Of a stretch of DNA of 64,000 bases, positions 28,765-39,886 are shown one piece after another. The notes beneath the pieces are model-generated. The model was given only the letters and a program-made list of their open reading frames with translations, was not told where the DNA came from and ran no database searches. Source of the DNA: Cylindrotheca closterium (lineage: Eukaryota; Bacillariophyta; Bacillariophyceae; Bacillariales; Bacillariaceae); the NCBI GenBank assembly GCA_933822405.4, contig CAKOGP040000668.1, positions 1 through 64,000 on the forward strand, given 5' to 3'. Each line of letters begins with the position of its first letter. Position 1 is the stretch's first letter. The translations under genes and the position numbers were made by a program.

Positions 28765-30939
28765 CTATATTGACACCGCATCGTCTTCGTACACATATTC
28801 TACTTCTTCAAACTCATACACCTCTTCAATTTCTTCAATAATCTCCTCCTCAACCCACTCGTACTCCCCATCTTCTACAACTTCCTCGAATTCATCTTCA
28901 TGTTCTTCCAAGTACTACAATCAGCCGAACAGAAGTTTCACAATGTAAGGAATTGGGAATTGGTTGAACGACATAATCGGGGCATCACGATTTGTTCGTA
29001 CCTTTTCAAATCGAAACCTTTTGATTTCGTGGTCTGTGTAGAAACACATCGATTTGGTAAATGGATCGTATTGCTTGGGCATGATTCTCACGTCCAATAT
29101 AGCTGCTCCTTCTGCCCAACGGACCACCTTTTGGGGTTTGCTCGCCACATGTACATCAGGCGCCGAAGGCAAAGCAGTCCCAGTAGTCACAACAGCCGGT
29201 TTATTTTCCGTAGGTACTGGGCTTACTGCAAAGTCCATTAGGCTGGCGTCCACCTGAATATCCTTTATGGAACTCCGTCTCGGTTTCAGGAATGGAGATG
29301 GTGGTGCCATTACCACTTGTGCCGATGATTCAGCATTGACGGGCTCGGCAGAATCCTCCCCCTCTTCGACGTCTTCAAAGAACATGTCCTTCAACTGACC
29401 GCCACTTTTTTGGTAACTCTTTTCGTCTGCCTTGTTTTGCATTTCCAGCGCTTTCAGAGCCGTCTGCTGAAAGAAAATATTGGTCCAGATTAACTTGCGC
29501 ACTATTTTTCGGAATTGGGTACGGAGGTATTCCTTATCCAGATTGTCTTCGCGTTTTTTCCGTTTCGACGATGACTGTTTGCGAGCTTCCTTTTGCTTTG
29601 TGGTCCTCATGGAGTCTTCCTTTTTCATTTTCTTGGACGACCGTCGTTTCTCGAGCTTTCTTGAAGAGGGTGCTTTGTCTTCCTTGCCCAAAAGTTTTTT
29701 GGACGAAGAAGATCTCTTTTCTGACTTTAATTTTCTTGATGAACTTGGTTTCGACGACGATACACTCTCTAAACTGTTTGATGACGATGGCTTTTCTTCT
29801 TCGTCATTGTCTTCCTTCGCTGACTTCTTTTTCGATGATGACGATGATCCCTTTAATTTTCTCGACGAACTTGGTTTCGCCGATGATGCGCTCTCTAAAC
29901 TGCGGGATGATGATGGTTTTTCTTCTAGGTCGTTGTCTTCCTTCAGTGACTTATTCTTTTTCGATGATGATAACGATCCCTTTAATTTTCTTGAGGAACT
30001 TGACTTTTTCGACGATGATATGCTGTCCAAGCTGTTTTGGGAGTCTTCTTTTTTCATTTTCTTGGACGACCGTCGTTTCTCCAATTTTCTCGACGACGGC
30101 GGTTTGTTTTGCTTATCCATTTTTTTGGATGACGAGGATCGCTTTTCCATCTTTAATTTCCTTGACGAGCTTGGTTTCAACGATGATACGCTGTCCAAAC
30201 TGTTGGAGGATGTTGGCTTTTTCGATGACGACGAGGATCGTTTTTCTGACTTTAATTTTCTCGACGACGATGAGCTTGATGGTGTCGTGTCGTCCAGTTT
30301 CTTGTTGGATGAGGACGTCGTGGATATCGATGATTTGCTGTCCAAACTCCTGTTGGAAGACGAGGGTTTGTCTTCCTTATCCAGCTTTTTCGATGATGAG
30401 GATCGTTTTTCCGGCTTTAACTTTCTCGACGAGCTTGCTTTCGTCGTCTCATCCAGTTTCTTGGTGCTCTTCGGTTCCTCCTCTTTTTTCGTTGGTGATG
30501 GTTTGGAGCTCGATAGTGATTTGTGACTCTCAGATGGCGGATGGCGAACATCGTCGTCATCGCTGCTATTGATCTTTACAATAAGCTTTGCCAATGGATG
30601 ACTAGCTGGTGTGTCCGAGTCTGGCACTTTTGGTGTTGTCAAACTTGTTTTGCTTGCCGGTTTATTTGGACTGGTGGCGTGACTTTCATGTTCATTGCTT
30701 GATGATGGCTTGCCTTTTTGCATAGCAGACTCCTGTTTCTCCAATCCTCTGTCCTCGTCGTCGCTGGAATCGTCACCGTCGTCACACTTCATTTGCTTGT
30801 AGTTTGCCTTATTATTTTGCTTATTCTTCTTGCTGCTTTTCTTCAGAGCTTTGGGTATCAGTTTCCTCAGCCTGTTCTTTTTCTTTTTTTCGACCACGAC
30901 GGCGTCATCTTGATCCACAGTGCTAATCTCAGCCACCAT
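28765..30939 (-). CDS. Lys/Ser repeat protein with acidic second exon, 695 aa
   Basis: Exon 1 is 29002-30939 (646 codons). It continues past a canonical donor (GTACGA) in frame for 26 codons to a stop at 28921. I infer an 87-nt intron (28915-29001, acceptor ..GATTGTAG) leading in phase 0 to exon 2, 28765-28914, which encodes 49 residues dominated by Glu, Val and Tyr ('EEVVEDGEYEWVEEEII', 'YEFEEVEYVYEDD'). The bulk of exon 1 is a repeat of 'PSSSRKLKxEKRSSSSKK' and 'SNSLESVSSSKPSSSRKL' units. The end of exon 1 ('VVRWAEGAAILDVRIMPKQY', 'FYTDHEIKRFRFEK') resembles a 'V.F.......Y....WY...E...' motif common in diatom proteins. No signal peptide, so not a silaffin despite the Lys/Ser richness. Function unknown. 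Confidence 0.72.
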
Positions 30940-31604
30940 GTTATTGTTTGCGTGGTGACGAATATAACAAACAAGAGATTTGGCTTGTCGTCTATCTATG
31001 ATATGTGATAATAGTGGTGTAAGTTCAAAGTGTCATCGTTCCGTTCAAAAAAAGCAACGGATTTGGTATTTTGGCGACCTAATTGGGTCTTTGCAATATG
31101 TGCAAAAACACCTTAATGTCGCAGGGATCCAAAGTGCAGCGTCCCCCAAATGAATTTCGCAATGCCACAAAGTATAGTCCCAGTATACGAGTAGAGTATT
31201 CTGATCTACAGTAGTAAAGAGCACCGCATTACAATAAGCGCCCGCATCAACCATCAGGGTCCTTGATAATGCGGAAGATCCTTCTATGCCACTGCTGTAT
31301 TCTTAGTGGCGTAATGCAATGAGGAGGAGACTTCAAAGAAGAAACAACCCACCAGCAATAGAATCCGGTATGCGGGGGTTACCCCGCACTGCAGTGGCGC
31401 TAACAGAACTCAACAGTGTCATATCATTCTCCATTGAATGTCCAAGACTGATATTTCTTTTAGCATACCATATATATATAAGGTAAGAGCGAAATATGCT
31501 CTCAGAAAATGACCTTTTCGAAGTGTCCTTTCACAGTTCTGCTACACAAGAATACTTGCGAAAGTGTTCAAATAGCCCCGAACAACGTTGACACTTATGA
31601 GATA

Positions 31605-31612
31605 TACCGGTA
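31605..31612. promoter_or_regulatory. TACCGGTA palindrome, 273 bp 5' of 7TM gene 1
   Basis: Followed directly by a TATATATA stretch; the second 7TM gene also has a copy upstream (34168). Confidence 0.4.
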
Positions 31613-31798
31613 GTATATATATGAATCTCTGCAATTACGTGTCTGCAAGCTGTCCATTCTTCTGCGTTCAGTGGTACACAGGCTCAATCAATATCATGAA
31701 ATAAGAGAGCATATAATAATGCAGGTCATCTCAAACGGCAAAACCTGAAGAATCAATCATCAGACGCGACACATACCTTGGCAAACAGCTGTCCCGTT

Positions 31799-31800
31799 CC

Positions 31801-31831
<31 letters not shown>
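31799..31831 (+). repeat. (ACA)n microsatellite
   Basis: About ten ACA units, 55 bp upstream of the ATG at 31886. The open frame reads through as poly-Thr but has no ATG upstream of it, so it is treated as untranslated leader. Confidence 0.8.
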
Positions 31832-31832
<1 letters not shown>

Positions 31833-31885
31833 ACGCTATAACAAGGTCTACCTGTATAGTCATCCCCATCAGCACCGTCATTATT

Positions 31886-33580
31886 ATGAGTGATCAAGCC
31901 ATCTTTGATTTCACCAACGCGACTAACAATAATAATAATAATGCCACAACGGAAGATGCGTTCGCTTACTATTACGACGACAACAAATTAGTGCCAAGGT
32001 TGCGAGTCCACGAACTGACAGATGATTCTTCTCGATATGACCGAATGGCAGCGGCACCACCCGATGAGCAATTGGTCTATTATTGGTACACTTGGGCAGG
32101 CATTACACTCATTTGCGGAATCTTTAGCATTACCTTGTTCGCCAGCATTTTGATTCAAAAGAATTTGCGCGGCAAACCCTTCAACATGTATTTGTTGTAT
32201 TTGATGGTACCGGACTTTGTCTTTTGCCTGTTGTGTTCCATCACTTGCTTTTTGAATGCCACCAAAGGATCTTATTGGAGTGTCCCCATGTGTCATTTGC
32301 AACAATGGTATTCCGTCTTTGGAATTGGTGGATCCGCTTGGATCAATGCCATTATTGCTTACCAAATTCATGAAATGCTCAAGAATTCCAATGTGAGACG
32401 ACGGTATCGGGTACCGACCAAGAAATCCGTGACCTTGCAATGTTTGGCAGCCTTTGCTTGGGTCATCTTCTTGGGCAGTTGGGGAATCTACGACACGGAA
32501 CATTTTCCCTTTCATTCCGGTCAAATGGCTGGATTGGCCTGTCTGCCATTGGAAGTCGATCAAGCGTCCACACTCTTTTTTTGGTTGGTCTTTTTTCCGC
32601 TCTTTGCGGGAATACCAACGGGATATGGTCTGTGGGTGGGCTGGCATGTCTATCGAAATAACCTCTTGCCACCTATGGGAAAACGACGGTTGCTCTCGGT
32701 TTATTTTGGGCGTTTGTTACTAGTGTATTGCGTCATGTGGATTCCGGCCATTTTGTTCATTTTCATCATTCCAGGAAGCCTCAAGGTGCCTGCCTGGACT
32801 GCCTTTGCGGGAGGAACCTGGAGTCATTTGCAGACCTTTGTGAGTTGTTGTGCCATTGTGATGAAGCCAGACATCAACGAAGCCTACAAGGATTTCATGT
32901 TGTGTCGGATCGGGCGCAAAAAGAGGGAAGAAGAGGAGGAACAAAAGAAAAAGGCGAACCGCCGGACGGATAGTACGGGTAGTACCGAGACACACCGTAA
33001 TAGCAACAATCCTTATGGTAGGGTCGAGAGACGGTATAGTTGTTATGGGGAAGACCATACGGTTGAAAGGGGCTCGGTTGGATCGGTAGACGATCCAAGT
33101 CGACGGCACTCCCATTCCGAACGCACGGATATGGATGAATTCCCCTATGTTCCGAGGAATACACACAGTAACAACCCTTTGTCCCCCAGGTCACCCAAAG
33201 TGACCATGGCACCCGAAATGGCAATAGGACAACAACAGCAACAACAAGAACAACACCCAAAACACATCGCAATGCCGGAATATGTCGAAGAGGAACTATC
33301 CATTTCGAAGAATGCAAGTCCTGGCGAATCGACGGATGATGACAATGCTGTAATAGGAGTAGCCCTTCCAGGAGCAATGACCATCAACATGGCGGGTGAA
33401 ATTGAACGGGTGCCGCCAACAACAAATAGTGAACACGAACAAGAGCAGGCTCCTACTAGTGATAGTAGTCCTATTGTTCCAGCGGGAAGCTGCGACGATG
33501 ATGATAATGACAAGGATGGCGAGCTTCTTTCATCAACAGATAATGATGATTCCAAGTCCTTGTCTGAAGGGACTGTGTGA
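31886..33580 (+). CDS. seven-transmembrane receptor-like protein 1, 564 aa
   Basis: Seven hydrophobic segments at about residues 61-85, 98-122, 140-162, 181-202, 229-256, 268-296 and 306-326, an Asn/Asp-rich N-terminus of 60 residues and a 235-residue hydrophilic tail. A Cys just before TM3 ('MCHLQQWYSVFGIGGSAWIN') and a Cys in the loop between TM4 and TM5 ('GLACLPLEV') are placed like the disulfide pair of G-protein-coupled receptors. Both are kept in the paralogue at 34635. No DRY motif is visible; TM3 ends 'IIAYQIHEMLKNSN' and is followed by a basic loop 'VRRRYRVPT'. It recalls cAMP-receptor-like GPCRs, but the assignment is by topology. The tail has a charged 'KKREEEEEQKKK' helix and acidic, Ser-rich stretches. 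Starts at the ATG at 31886; the longer frame begins at TTG. Confidence 0.78.
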   Translation: MSDQAIFDFTNATNNNNNNATTEDAFAYYYDDNKLVPRLRVHELTDDSSRYDRMAAAPPDEQLVYYWYTWAGITLICGIFSITLFASILIQKNLRGKPFNMYLLYLMVPDFVFCLLCSITCFLNATKGSYWSVPMCHLQQWYSVFGIGGSAWINAIIAYQIHEMLKNSNVRRRYRVPTKKSVTLQCLAAFAWVIFLGSWGIYDTEHFPFHSGQMAGLACLPLEVDQASTLFFWLVFFPLFAGIPTGYGLWVGWHVYRNNLLPPMGKRRLLSVYFGRLLLVYCVMWIPAILFIFIIPGSLKVPAWTAFAGGTWSHLQTFVSCCAIVMKPDINEAYKDFMLCRIGRKKREEEEEQKKKANRRTDSTGSTETHRNSNNPYGRVERRYSCYGEDHTVERGSVGSVDDPSRRHSHSERTDMDEFPYVPRNTHSNNPLSPRSPKVTMAPEMAIGQQQQQQEQHPKHIAMPEYVEEELSISKNASPGESTDDDNAVIGVALPGAMTINMAGEIERVPPTTNSEHEQEQAPTSDSSPIVPAGSCDDDDNDKDGELLSSTDNDDSKSLSEGTV

Positions 33581-34634
33581 TAACAACGCCTCAAAACTCA
33601 AACAAGTGGGGTGCACGGAAGTTAGTGTTTGGGTTGTACCGTATATCATGTAATTTTCATATTACTATAGGACTCCTACAGTGTAGGACAAATATCCTTT
33701 TCTATTGATTCATATCTGATGGAAGAGAGATCACAAAGACGAAGAATCATCGCCCAATTTTTAAGTATATTATGAGTGAACGAATACCAGGGATTCTGAG
33801 TTCTGAGATTTGATCGAATCGACTGAATGTCTGAGTGATCGAGTGAGTCGGATTCGGTGAGAAAACTCAACACGAATCCAACTATCAGATCAGAGGAAGT
33901 TGTCAGCGTAGAAGCTACGGCTATCACGCTACATCTCCAACATTCTATACCTAACAATCCAGCGGGATTGGTTGGAGTTGGTTCAGATCAGATCAGACGA
34001 ATGTAGCACGACTAAAAGAAGTTTGAGTCTTCAAACTGCTCACAATATTCTAAAATCGATTTTCAAACGAATCTATCTTCAGCCCCAAATTGACATCGCC
34101 CCAAAACCTAGTTTGAGCCTTATCAACGTGGTTTTGTTACATATGAGGACTGTATGTAGTTACGGTATACCGGTACCGGCATATGAGTCAAACTCAAAAC
34201 TTGCTCGTCAAAATATCTGATCATTGAAGATCAGAAATGATCAATTTGGAAGGCGTTCTCTTTTTATCCAGCATTACGACGCCAAATGTCCGATGTACTG
34301 TTATTTGTACTGTTCTTTACACATTTATATGGTACACGAAGAAGAACCGAGTTCGCCGCTTGTAGGAAAACGAAAAAAGGCCGATGAAATGCTTGAACTT
34401 TTGTGATTTCAAAAGAAGTCCATCTCCCATGCTCCTCCCACCGCACGCTCACGTAGCTCGATCAGAATAATAATAATAATAGCGAAAACCGCATAAAAAC
34501 AAAGCAAAGCCACAAAACGGCGCATATATTCACGTCGCAACCCGAAGCAAACTCTGACTCAGCAAGATTTGGAAACAAGCAACAAGATCATATAATATCT
34601 ACACAGTATCAGTGTCTTGTATTAGAGTATTATA
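33581..34634. other. intergenic between the 7TM genes
   Basis: 1054 bp with only short unsupported frames. Holds a TACCGGTA copy at 34168 that runs into a further CCGG (TACCGGTACCGG). Confidence 0.5.
34168..34175. promoter_or_regulatory. TACCGGTA palindrome, 459 bp 5' of 7TM gene 2
   Basis: Part of an extended TACGGTATACCGGTACCGG run. Confidence 0.35.
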
Positions 34635-36023
34635 ATGGCAGATCAAATTGAAATTGCAGACAATTATGGTGGTGGTGAAAACAACTTTGACAACACCTTT
34701 GGTGACAACAAAGCAATTCCAAGATTACGCATGAACGAATTGAATGAAAACAGTACTCGCTACGATCAAATGGCAGCGGCACCACCGGACGAAACGCTGG
34801 TGTATTATTGGTACACTTGGGCAGTCATTACAGTTTCTGTGGGTCTCTTTAGTTTTCTGTTGTTTGCGAGCATTCTAACCAACAAAAAAGTGAGACGAAA
34901 ACCCTTCAACTTATATTTGTTGTACTTGCTGGTACCGGACTTTACCTTCTCCCTACTGTGTGGGATCACCTGTTTCATGAATGCCTTTAAGGGCTCGTAT
35001 TACAGCAAGGCCATGTGCAACATGCAACAATGGTACACGGTCTTTGGAATTGGTGGCTCGGCCTGGATCAATGCCATTATTGCCTATCAGGTTCATGCCA
35101 TGCTCAAGGACTCGAATGTCCGAAGAAGGTATCGGGTACCGACCAGCAATGCTGTGAGCTTGCAATGTTTGGCCGCGTTTGCCTGGGTCATTTTCTTGGG
35201 CAGTTGGGGAGTCTATGAAGAGGCACGCTTTCCCTTTCATTCGGGGCTCATTTCCGGACTAGCCTGTCTGCCCACGGAAGTGGACGAAGAGTCCTCGTAT
35301 TACTTTTGGCTGTTATTTGTGCCACTCTTTGTGGGAATCCCGACGTTTTACGGATTGCACGTATCGTTTGACATTCAGCGACGGAAACTCTTGCCGCCCA
35401 CTGGTAAACGACGCTTGCTGTCTATTTACTTTGGACGTTTGCTGCTAGTGTTTTGCATCTTTTGGATCCCCTCGGTGATTTTGATTTTTGTCCTTCCCTC
35501 CTTTACTCCGTCATGGTCCGGGTTTGCGGGAGGCACTTGGAGCCATTTGCAGACTCTCATGAGTGCGGTGGTGATTTCAAGGAAACCGGACATTTACAAG
35601 GCCTTTATGGACTTTTTGTGCTGCCGACCATTCGTGGCCAAAGTTCGAGGAAGGGAACTTGGAAGCGAATCTCAAAAGGAAGATGCCCGGGCCAGTACGG
35701 TTCGCTGGGAAAAAAGTTTTGTATTGCGGAGTGGGGTAAGCAGTCGTCGATCTTACACGGACGATTCTCAAAGTGTTGGTGTTGGTGGTACTGCACCTGC
35801 TGATGGTCCTTTGACAGGGGGGGACAGTTCTTCCATCCTGGACATTAGCGGGAATCTGATGGAGAGAAAAAATCTTTCCTCGGAAGCGGAGGGTGCATTG
35901 GAAGCTACCACGGAATTGAGCAACGATCTTAAAAAGTCGATCGAGTCGAATGATCAATTGGAAATTAGTGACGAGAGCGACGATGAGGTCAAGGACGACG
36001 GTATCGAGGATGCAATGGTTTGA
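34635..36023 (+). CDS. seven-transmembrane receptor-like protein 2, 462 aa
   Basis: Tandem paralogue of the gene at 31886. The N-terminal motif 'PRLRMNELNENSTRYDQMAA' and 'APPDETLVYYWYTWA' leading into TM1 are shared, as are TM3 'QQWYTVFGIGGSAWINAIIA', the loop 'NVRRRYRVPT', TM4 'LQCLAAFAWVIFLGSWGVY', the loop Cys in 'GLACLPTEV', TM6 'KRRLLSIYFGRLLLVFC' and TM7 'FAGGTWSHLQT'. The membrane core is strongly conserved between the two while the N-terminus and the cytoplasmic tail (about 130 residues here) are not. This pattern suits receptors of one signal wired to different partners, which is inference. Confidence 0.78.
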   Translation: MADQIEIADNYGGGENNFDNTFGDNKAIPRLRMNELNENSTRYDQMAAAPPDETLVYYWYTWAVITVSVGLFSFLLFASILTNKKVRRKPFNLYLLYLLVPDFTFSLLCGITCFMNAFKGSYYSKAMCNMQQWYTVFGIGGSAWINAIIAYQVHAMLKDSNVRRRYRVPTSNAVSLQCLAAFAWVIFLGSWGVYEEARFPFHSGLISGLACLPTEVDEESSYYFWLLFVPLFVGIPTFYGLHVSFDIQRRKLLPPTGKRRLLSIYFGRLLLVFCIFWIPSVILIFVLPSFTPSWSGFAGGTWSHLQTLMSAVVISRKPDIYKAFMDFLCCRPFVAKVRGRELGSESQKEDARASTVRWEKSFVLRSGVSSRRSYTDDSQSVGVGGTAPADGPLTGGDSSSILDISGNLMERKNLSSEAEGALEATTELSNDLKKSIESNDQLEISDESDDEVKDDGIEDAMV

Positions 36024-36452
36024 TTCATAAAATGCGCATACATATACCAACAAGCAAACGACTGTAATCTTTTTTTGGCATTGTTAATTTTACTACACGA
36101 AAATTCTCGTACTTCTATCATTGAAGGGTGGACTTAAAACGCAAGGGGTACAGGAATATGGCTAAATTGTAATTTACTAGTTCTCTTCTTTTTTTCTTAA
36201 TGGTGCTGGGAAGAATTCCAGGTTCTGGTAGTAGCGATGTTAGCGACATTAGCGCCAACCTGATTGTCAAGATCTCTCAGAAGCGGGTACCAGTAGGAGA
36301 TATAGAGCATAGCAGGTCGAATGAGTCGAATGAAAAGAGCGAACGATGGATGTACCGTATACCAATGGCTTGAGGGAAGTGATACATCCAACAACAACTG
36401 GTAAAGAACTCTAGTCTATATTTCCATTTATGCACTGGCATAGCTTAAAGTT
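36024..36452. other. convergent 3' region
   Basis: 429 bp between 7TM gene 2 and the kinase gene on the opposite strand; nothing recognised. Confidence 0.4.
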
Positions 36453-39400
36453 TTACTTGTTTTCTTCTTCTATCATGGAAGGTGGAATTATTGGTGCTGG
36501 GATCTCTTTTTCACGAAGTTTCTTCAAGTCAATGTCCTTGAACCACACATGCTCCAAAATATCATTCTCCCTGCCGGCCAACATTCCTATTCTTTGGGTT
36601 GGGTCCTTTTCCAACAGAGCGTCGATCAATTTCTTGACCTCCGCGGAACATTCCTTTGTAATGGGATAGGCTTCCGTATTGGCTATATTCTCCAATAATT
36701 GAGCATGCTCCATGCCTTCGTAAAAGAAGGGATTCTCTCCGCTAATCATTTCATAGATTAAAATTCCAAACGCCCAATGATCCACTCCAAAGCTGTGTCC
36801 CATGTTTGCAACAATTTCTGGTGCAATGTAGTTTGGAGTCCCACAGAAAGTGTAAGTCTTTCCTTCGATTTCCTTGGCAAAACCAAAGTCAATAATGTTT
36901 GGGTATCCAACCTTGTCGATCATCACATTCTCTGGCTTTAAATCGCGATAGACAACCTTGGCGTTATGCATGAACGCCATTGCATCCGCAATGACAATGG
37001 CGTAAAACCTGGCGTGATCCTCGGGGATACCCGATTCCCATTCGCCGGAATCGCCTTGCGTGTGAACGACACTCCATAGCTCTCCGCATGTGATGCAGTT
37101 CATTAGCATGTATGCGTCCGTTCCAATGATTTGAGTATGAATCAAATCCACTACGAATGGGTGACGCATGTTTTCCATAACCTTTTGTTCTCTGTCAATG
37201 AGTTCTTTGAATTGCAAGCCACCGAGCTCTGCCAGATCTTGCACCTTGAGAGCATAACTATCGGGAACTCCCCCATCGCCAGTCCGCGTCTCACCAGCAA
37301 CATTGGTGGCTTTCACCAAATGGACGCAACCGAACTGACCTTCACCCAACACTTGAAGCTTGTCCATTTTATCCAATTCAACCTTGCGGAATCGGAAGGA
37401 TTCTCGAATCGTTGATCGACGTCTCATGATTCTTGTGTTGGCAACATCGTCTTCTTTCGTTGTACCATCGAGCGATAGCTTGGGGAATTGCTTCAAGCCC
37501 AAAAAGCCACAGGTACAATCTGTAGCCGCAGTGGCTGAATAATCTGGTGTGACTTGTTCTGGTGTGAATTTGCCAATTTGATCGTCTCCAAAGTATTCAT
37601 CTTTTTTTAGGGTCGTGGACTTGCCACCTTTCTCGATTGTCACAGAACCTTCGCGAATGAGGAATAGTGCGCCCTGCTGCTTAACACCCTTTTCTTGAAT
37701 TGCATCTCCGGCCTTGAATGTGATATCTACAATCGCAGAAGAAAGAGTCTCAATCATTGCATCACTAAACTTGGACTCCTTGATATTCTTGATATTTGCC
37801 TATTTTTTCGACGGAACATGTTAGGCGGTGTGCATGACAAGAGGGTTAAGAAACCAAGGAGACTTACCAACATGTCCTTATCGTGAGATCGCATGATGAC
37901 TTGCGAGAATTGACCAAGAACCTTTTCAAAGGTAACACGATCAATAGCGAAACAAGCTCCGTCCTCGGCACCAGAGACATTTGCGGATCTGCGTTCATCA
38001 GTGATTAGTGCTCTTTCTCCAAAGTAATCCTTTGGCTCCAAAATAACACCTTCATTCGCGGAGGTTCCGTCCCCAATGTCAGTAACTTTCATGGTACCTG
38101 AGTGAATAATATAGAAGCAGTTTCCCACGTCACCCTTGCGAACGACCACCTGATCAGCCTTGAACTTTCGCATGATCATACAATCGGCTAATCGATACAG
38201 ATCCGAGTCAGTGACACCTTCGAAGGCCCTGACTGCCTTGAGGAGCTCAAGTTTTTCTTTCTCGAATTCCTTTGCCTTGTTTTGCAAGATTTGACGGAAG
38301 GCCCGTTGATCAATCCGGAACAGCTCGGTTGGATTGGAGAGAGCAATCACGGATGCTGCACGAGGGGATGTGTACAATAGAGAGAGTTCACCAAAGGATT
38401 GTTCTTTTGACGCTTCTCCAACTAGCTTTCCGTCCACCTTGTAAATAACCTTTCCTTTTGCCACGATATAGAAAAAGTCGGCTTTGTCACCCTGCGTGAT
38501 AATATGTTCGCCATTCTTTACCAGCACCTTCTCGAAACTCGGAGTCATACGATCGAAATCATCTTGATTCATCTTGTCGAAAAATACGTTCTTTCGCAAG
38601 GCATTGTGGATAAGCTGGACGGCTTCAGGGGTCTTGGGGAAGACCGGCGGTTCGTAATCGCCCATTCCTAGCGGATTTGCTGCGACGCCATTAGTCTTTT
38701 GGGGTTGGAAATATGTATTACGAGTACTGAGATTTCTCATCTTGTGGACAATCTTGGAATTCTCCATTCGCTTCTTTCTCTGAAGTTCAGTCTCCTTTGC
38801 CTTGGAGATAATCTTCATGGAGCCATCTCCTTTTTGTGAGGAAGTAGAATGATTGGAGTCGTCCAGTCCCCTCAATTTGCCACTGTTGTGACCCTCTGTC
38901 ATTAGAATATTGGCCTTTTCTTCCATGAGACGCTTCTGAGCACGCTTCTCGGACAAGCTTGGTGTCGTTGCTTCTTCCAAAGTAAGTTCCTGGTTTCCGA
39001 CGCCAATCTTCTTGAGCTGTTCTCGCAGAGCTGCAATCTCCTTTTCCTTTTCATCTAGTTTTTCTTCTAAATCACTGACCTCTAGATCAAGTTGAGCAAC
39101 TCTCGACTCAAGTTTCTTGTTCGTTTCTTTCAGTGCTTTGTGTTCCGAGGCAGAGACACCACCATCCAAACCTAACCCTTTGGTGAATTTGGACAGTCCA
39201 CTTTTGGACTTACTACCGCTCTTGCTTTTTCGATGATCCTTGCTGGATTTTTTACTGGATTCTGACTTGTCTTTGTCTTTTTTGTCATCAGATTTTTCTT
39301 CCGTAGCATCGCCTGAAGTTTGCGATTTCTTTTTGCTGCTTTTTTTCTTCGAGGACTTCTCTTTGCCCGCCATCTTCCTGGCAGCATCTCCTACACCCTT

Positions 39401-39886
39401 ACCCACCGCCATAGTAGGATTTACCACGGCATTTTCGACTCCCTTTCCGACTGCCTTTCCTGCTGCCATGGTGGGATTCACCACAACGGTTTCGACACCC
39501 TTTCCGACTGCCTTTCCTACTGCCATGGTGGGATTAATGACCATCGTTTCCACACCCTTTTGAGCTTGTTTAGCCATGAACACACCAGGTTGTGCCATTT
39601 TATTCATAAATTTGGCACCCTTTGATTTCTTCTTCTTTTTCTTTTTCGGTTTATCTGCTTCGTTGGCGCCCTCTGCTGTAGCAGCTTCAGTCGGAGCTGC
39701 TTCACCAGGAGCTGCTGCTGCTGGCGATGGCACCTCTTCTTCTTCCTCCTCCGATTCCTCTTCTTCTTCTCCCTCTTCAATAGTCTCGGAAATGTCGCCA
39801 ATCATGCCAAGCTCTGCTGACATTTGCTCTCGGGCATCAGGAGCTCCGGCCTCAGTTGGCGCTATAGGTTCTTCTGTTGTACTCAT
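36453..39886 (-). CDS. cyclic-nucleotide-dependent protein kinase (PKG-like), two exons, 1121 aa
   Basis: Exons 37868-39886 and 36453-37799, with a 68-nt intron (GTAAGT...AAATAG, phase 0). Order: acidic N-terminus (~30-55), Lys cluster, a Gly/Lys repeat ('VGKGVETVVVNPTMAAGKA' types, ~107-165), Lys/Ser tract, coiled coil (~245-300), CNB-A (~432-550, 'FGELSLLYTSPRAASV'), CNB-B (~554-670, 'FGERALITDERRSANV'), a third CNB lacking the phosphate-binding Arg (~675-790, 'YFGDDQIGKF'), and an AGC-type kinase domain (~816-1085). The kinase has 'GEGQFGCVHL', 'YALKV', 'GELWSVVH', 'YRDLKPENVMID', 'DFGFAK' and the T-loop 'TFCGTPNYIAPEI', and ends near 'IEEENK'. A kinase-only product from the ATG at 37757 is a misreading of exon 2. 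It lies head to tail with the gene at 40517, which shares its N-terminal modules. Confidence 0.9.

Larger units (their letters stand above)
30940..31885. other. divergent intergenic region
   Basis: 946 bp between the Lys/Ser repeat gene and the first 7TM gene. Contains a short hairpin (TGCGGGG/CCCCGCA, 31371-31388), a TACCGGTA copy and an ACA-repeat in what is probably the 5' leader of the 7TM gene. No gene seen. Confidence 0.5.

Noticed and set aside
29480..30572. Two overlapping plus-strand open frames of 348 and 333 aa
   Set aside because: They are antisense to the Lys/Ser repeat gene; their Asp/Phe-rich and Ser/Met/Leu-rich repetitive content is the complement of AAG/TCG repeats.
28921..30939. 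Lys/Ser gene ending at the stop at 28921
   Set aside because: The last 26 codons after the GTACGA donor do not resemble the rest, whereas the downstream exon does.
30120..30939. Silaffin-like silica protein
   Set aside because: Lys/Ser richness alone is not enough; there is no signal peptide or RXL processing layout.
31371..31388. TGCGGGG..CCCCGCA hairpin as an intrinsic terminator or ncRNA
   Set aside because: A 7-bp stem with no T-tract in a eukaryotic intergenic region; no further structure.
36453..37757. Separate kinase gene starting at the ATG at 37757
   Set aside because: Exon 2 of the PKG-like gene; the frame continues upstream to a good acceptor at 37800 and completes the third CNB domain.
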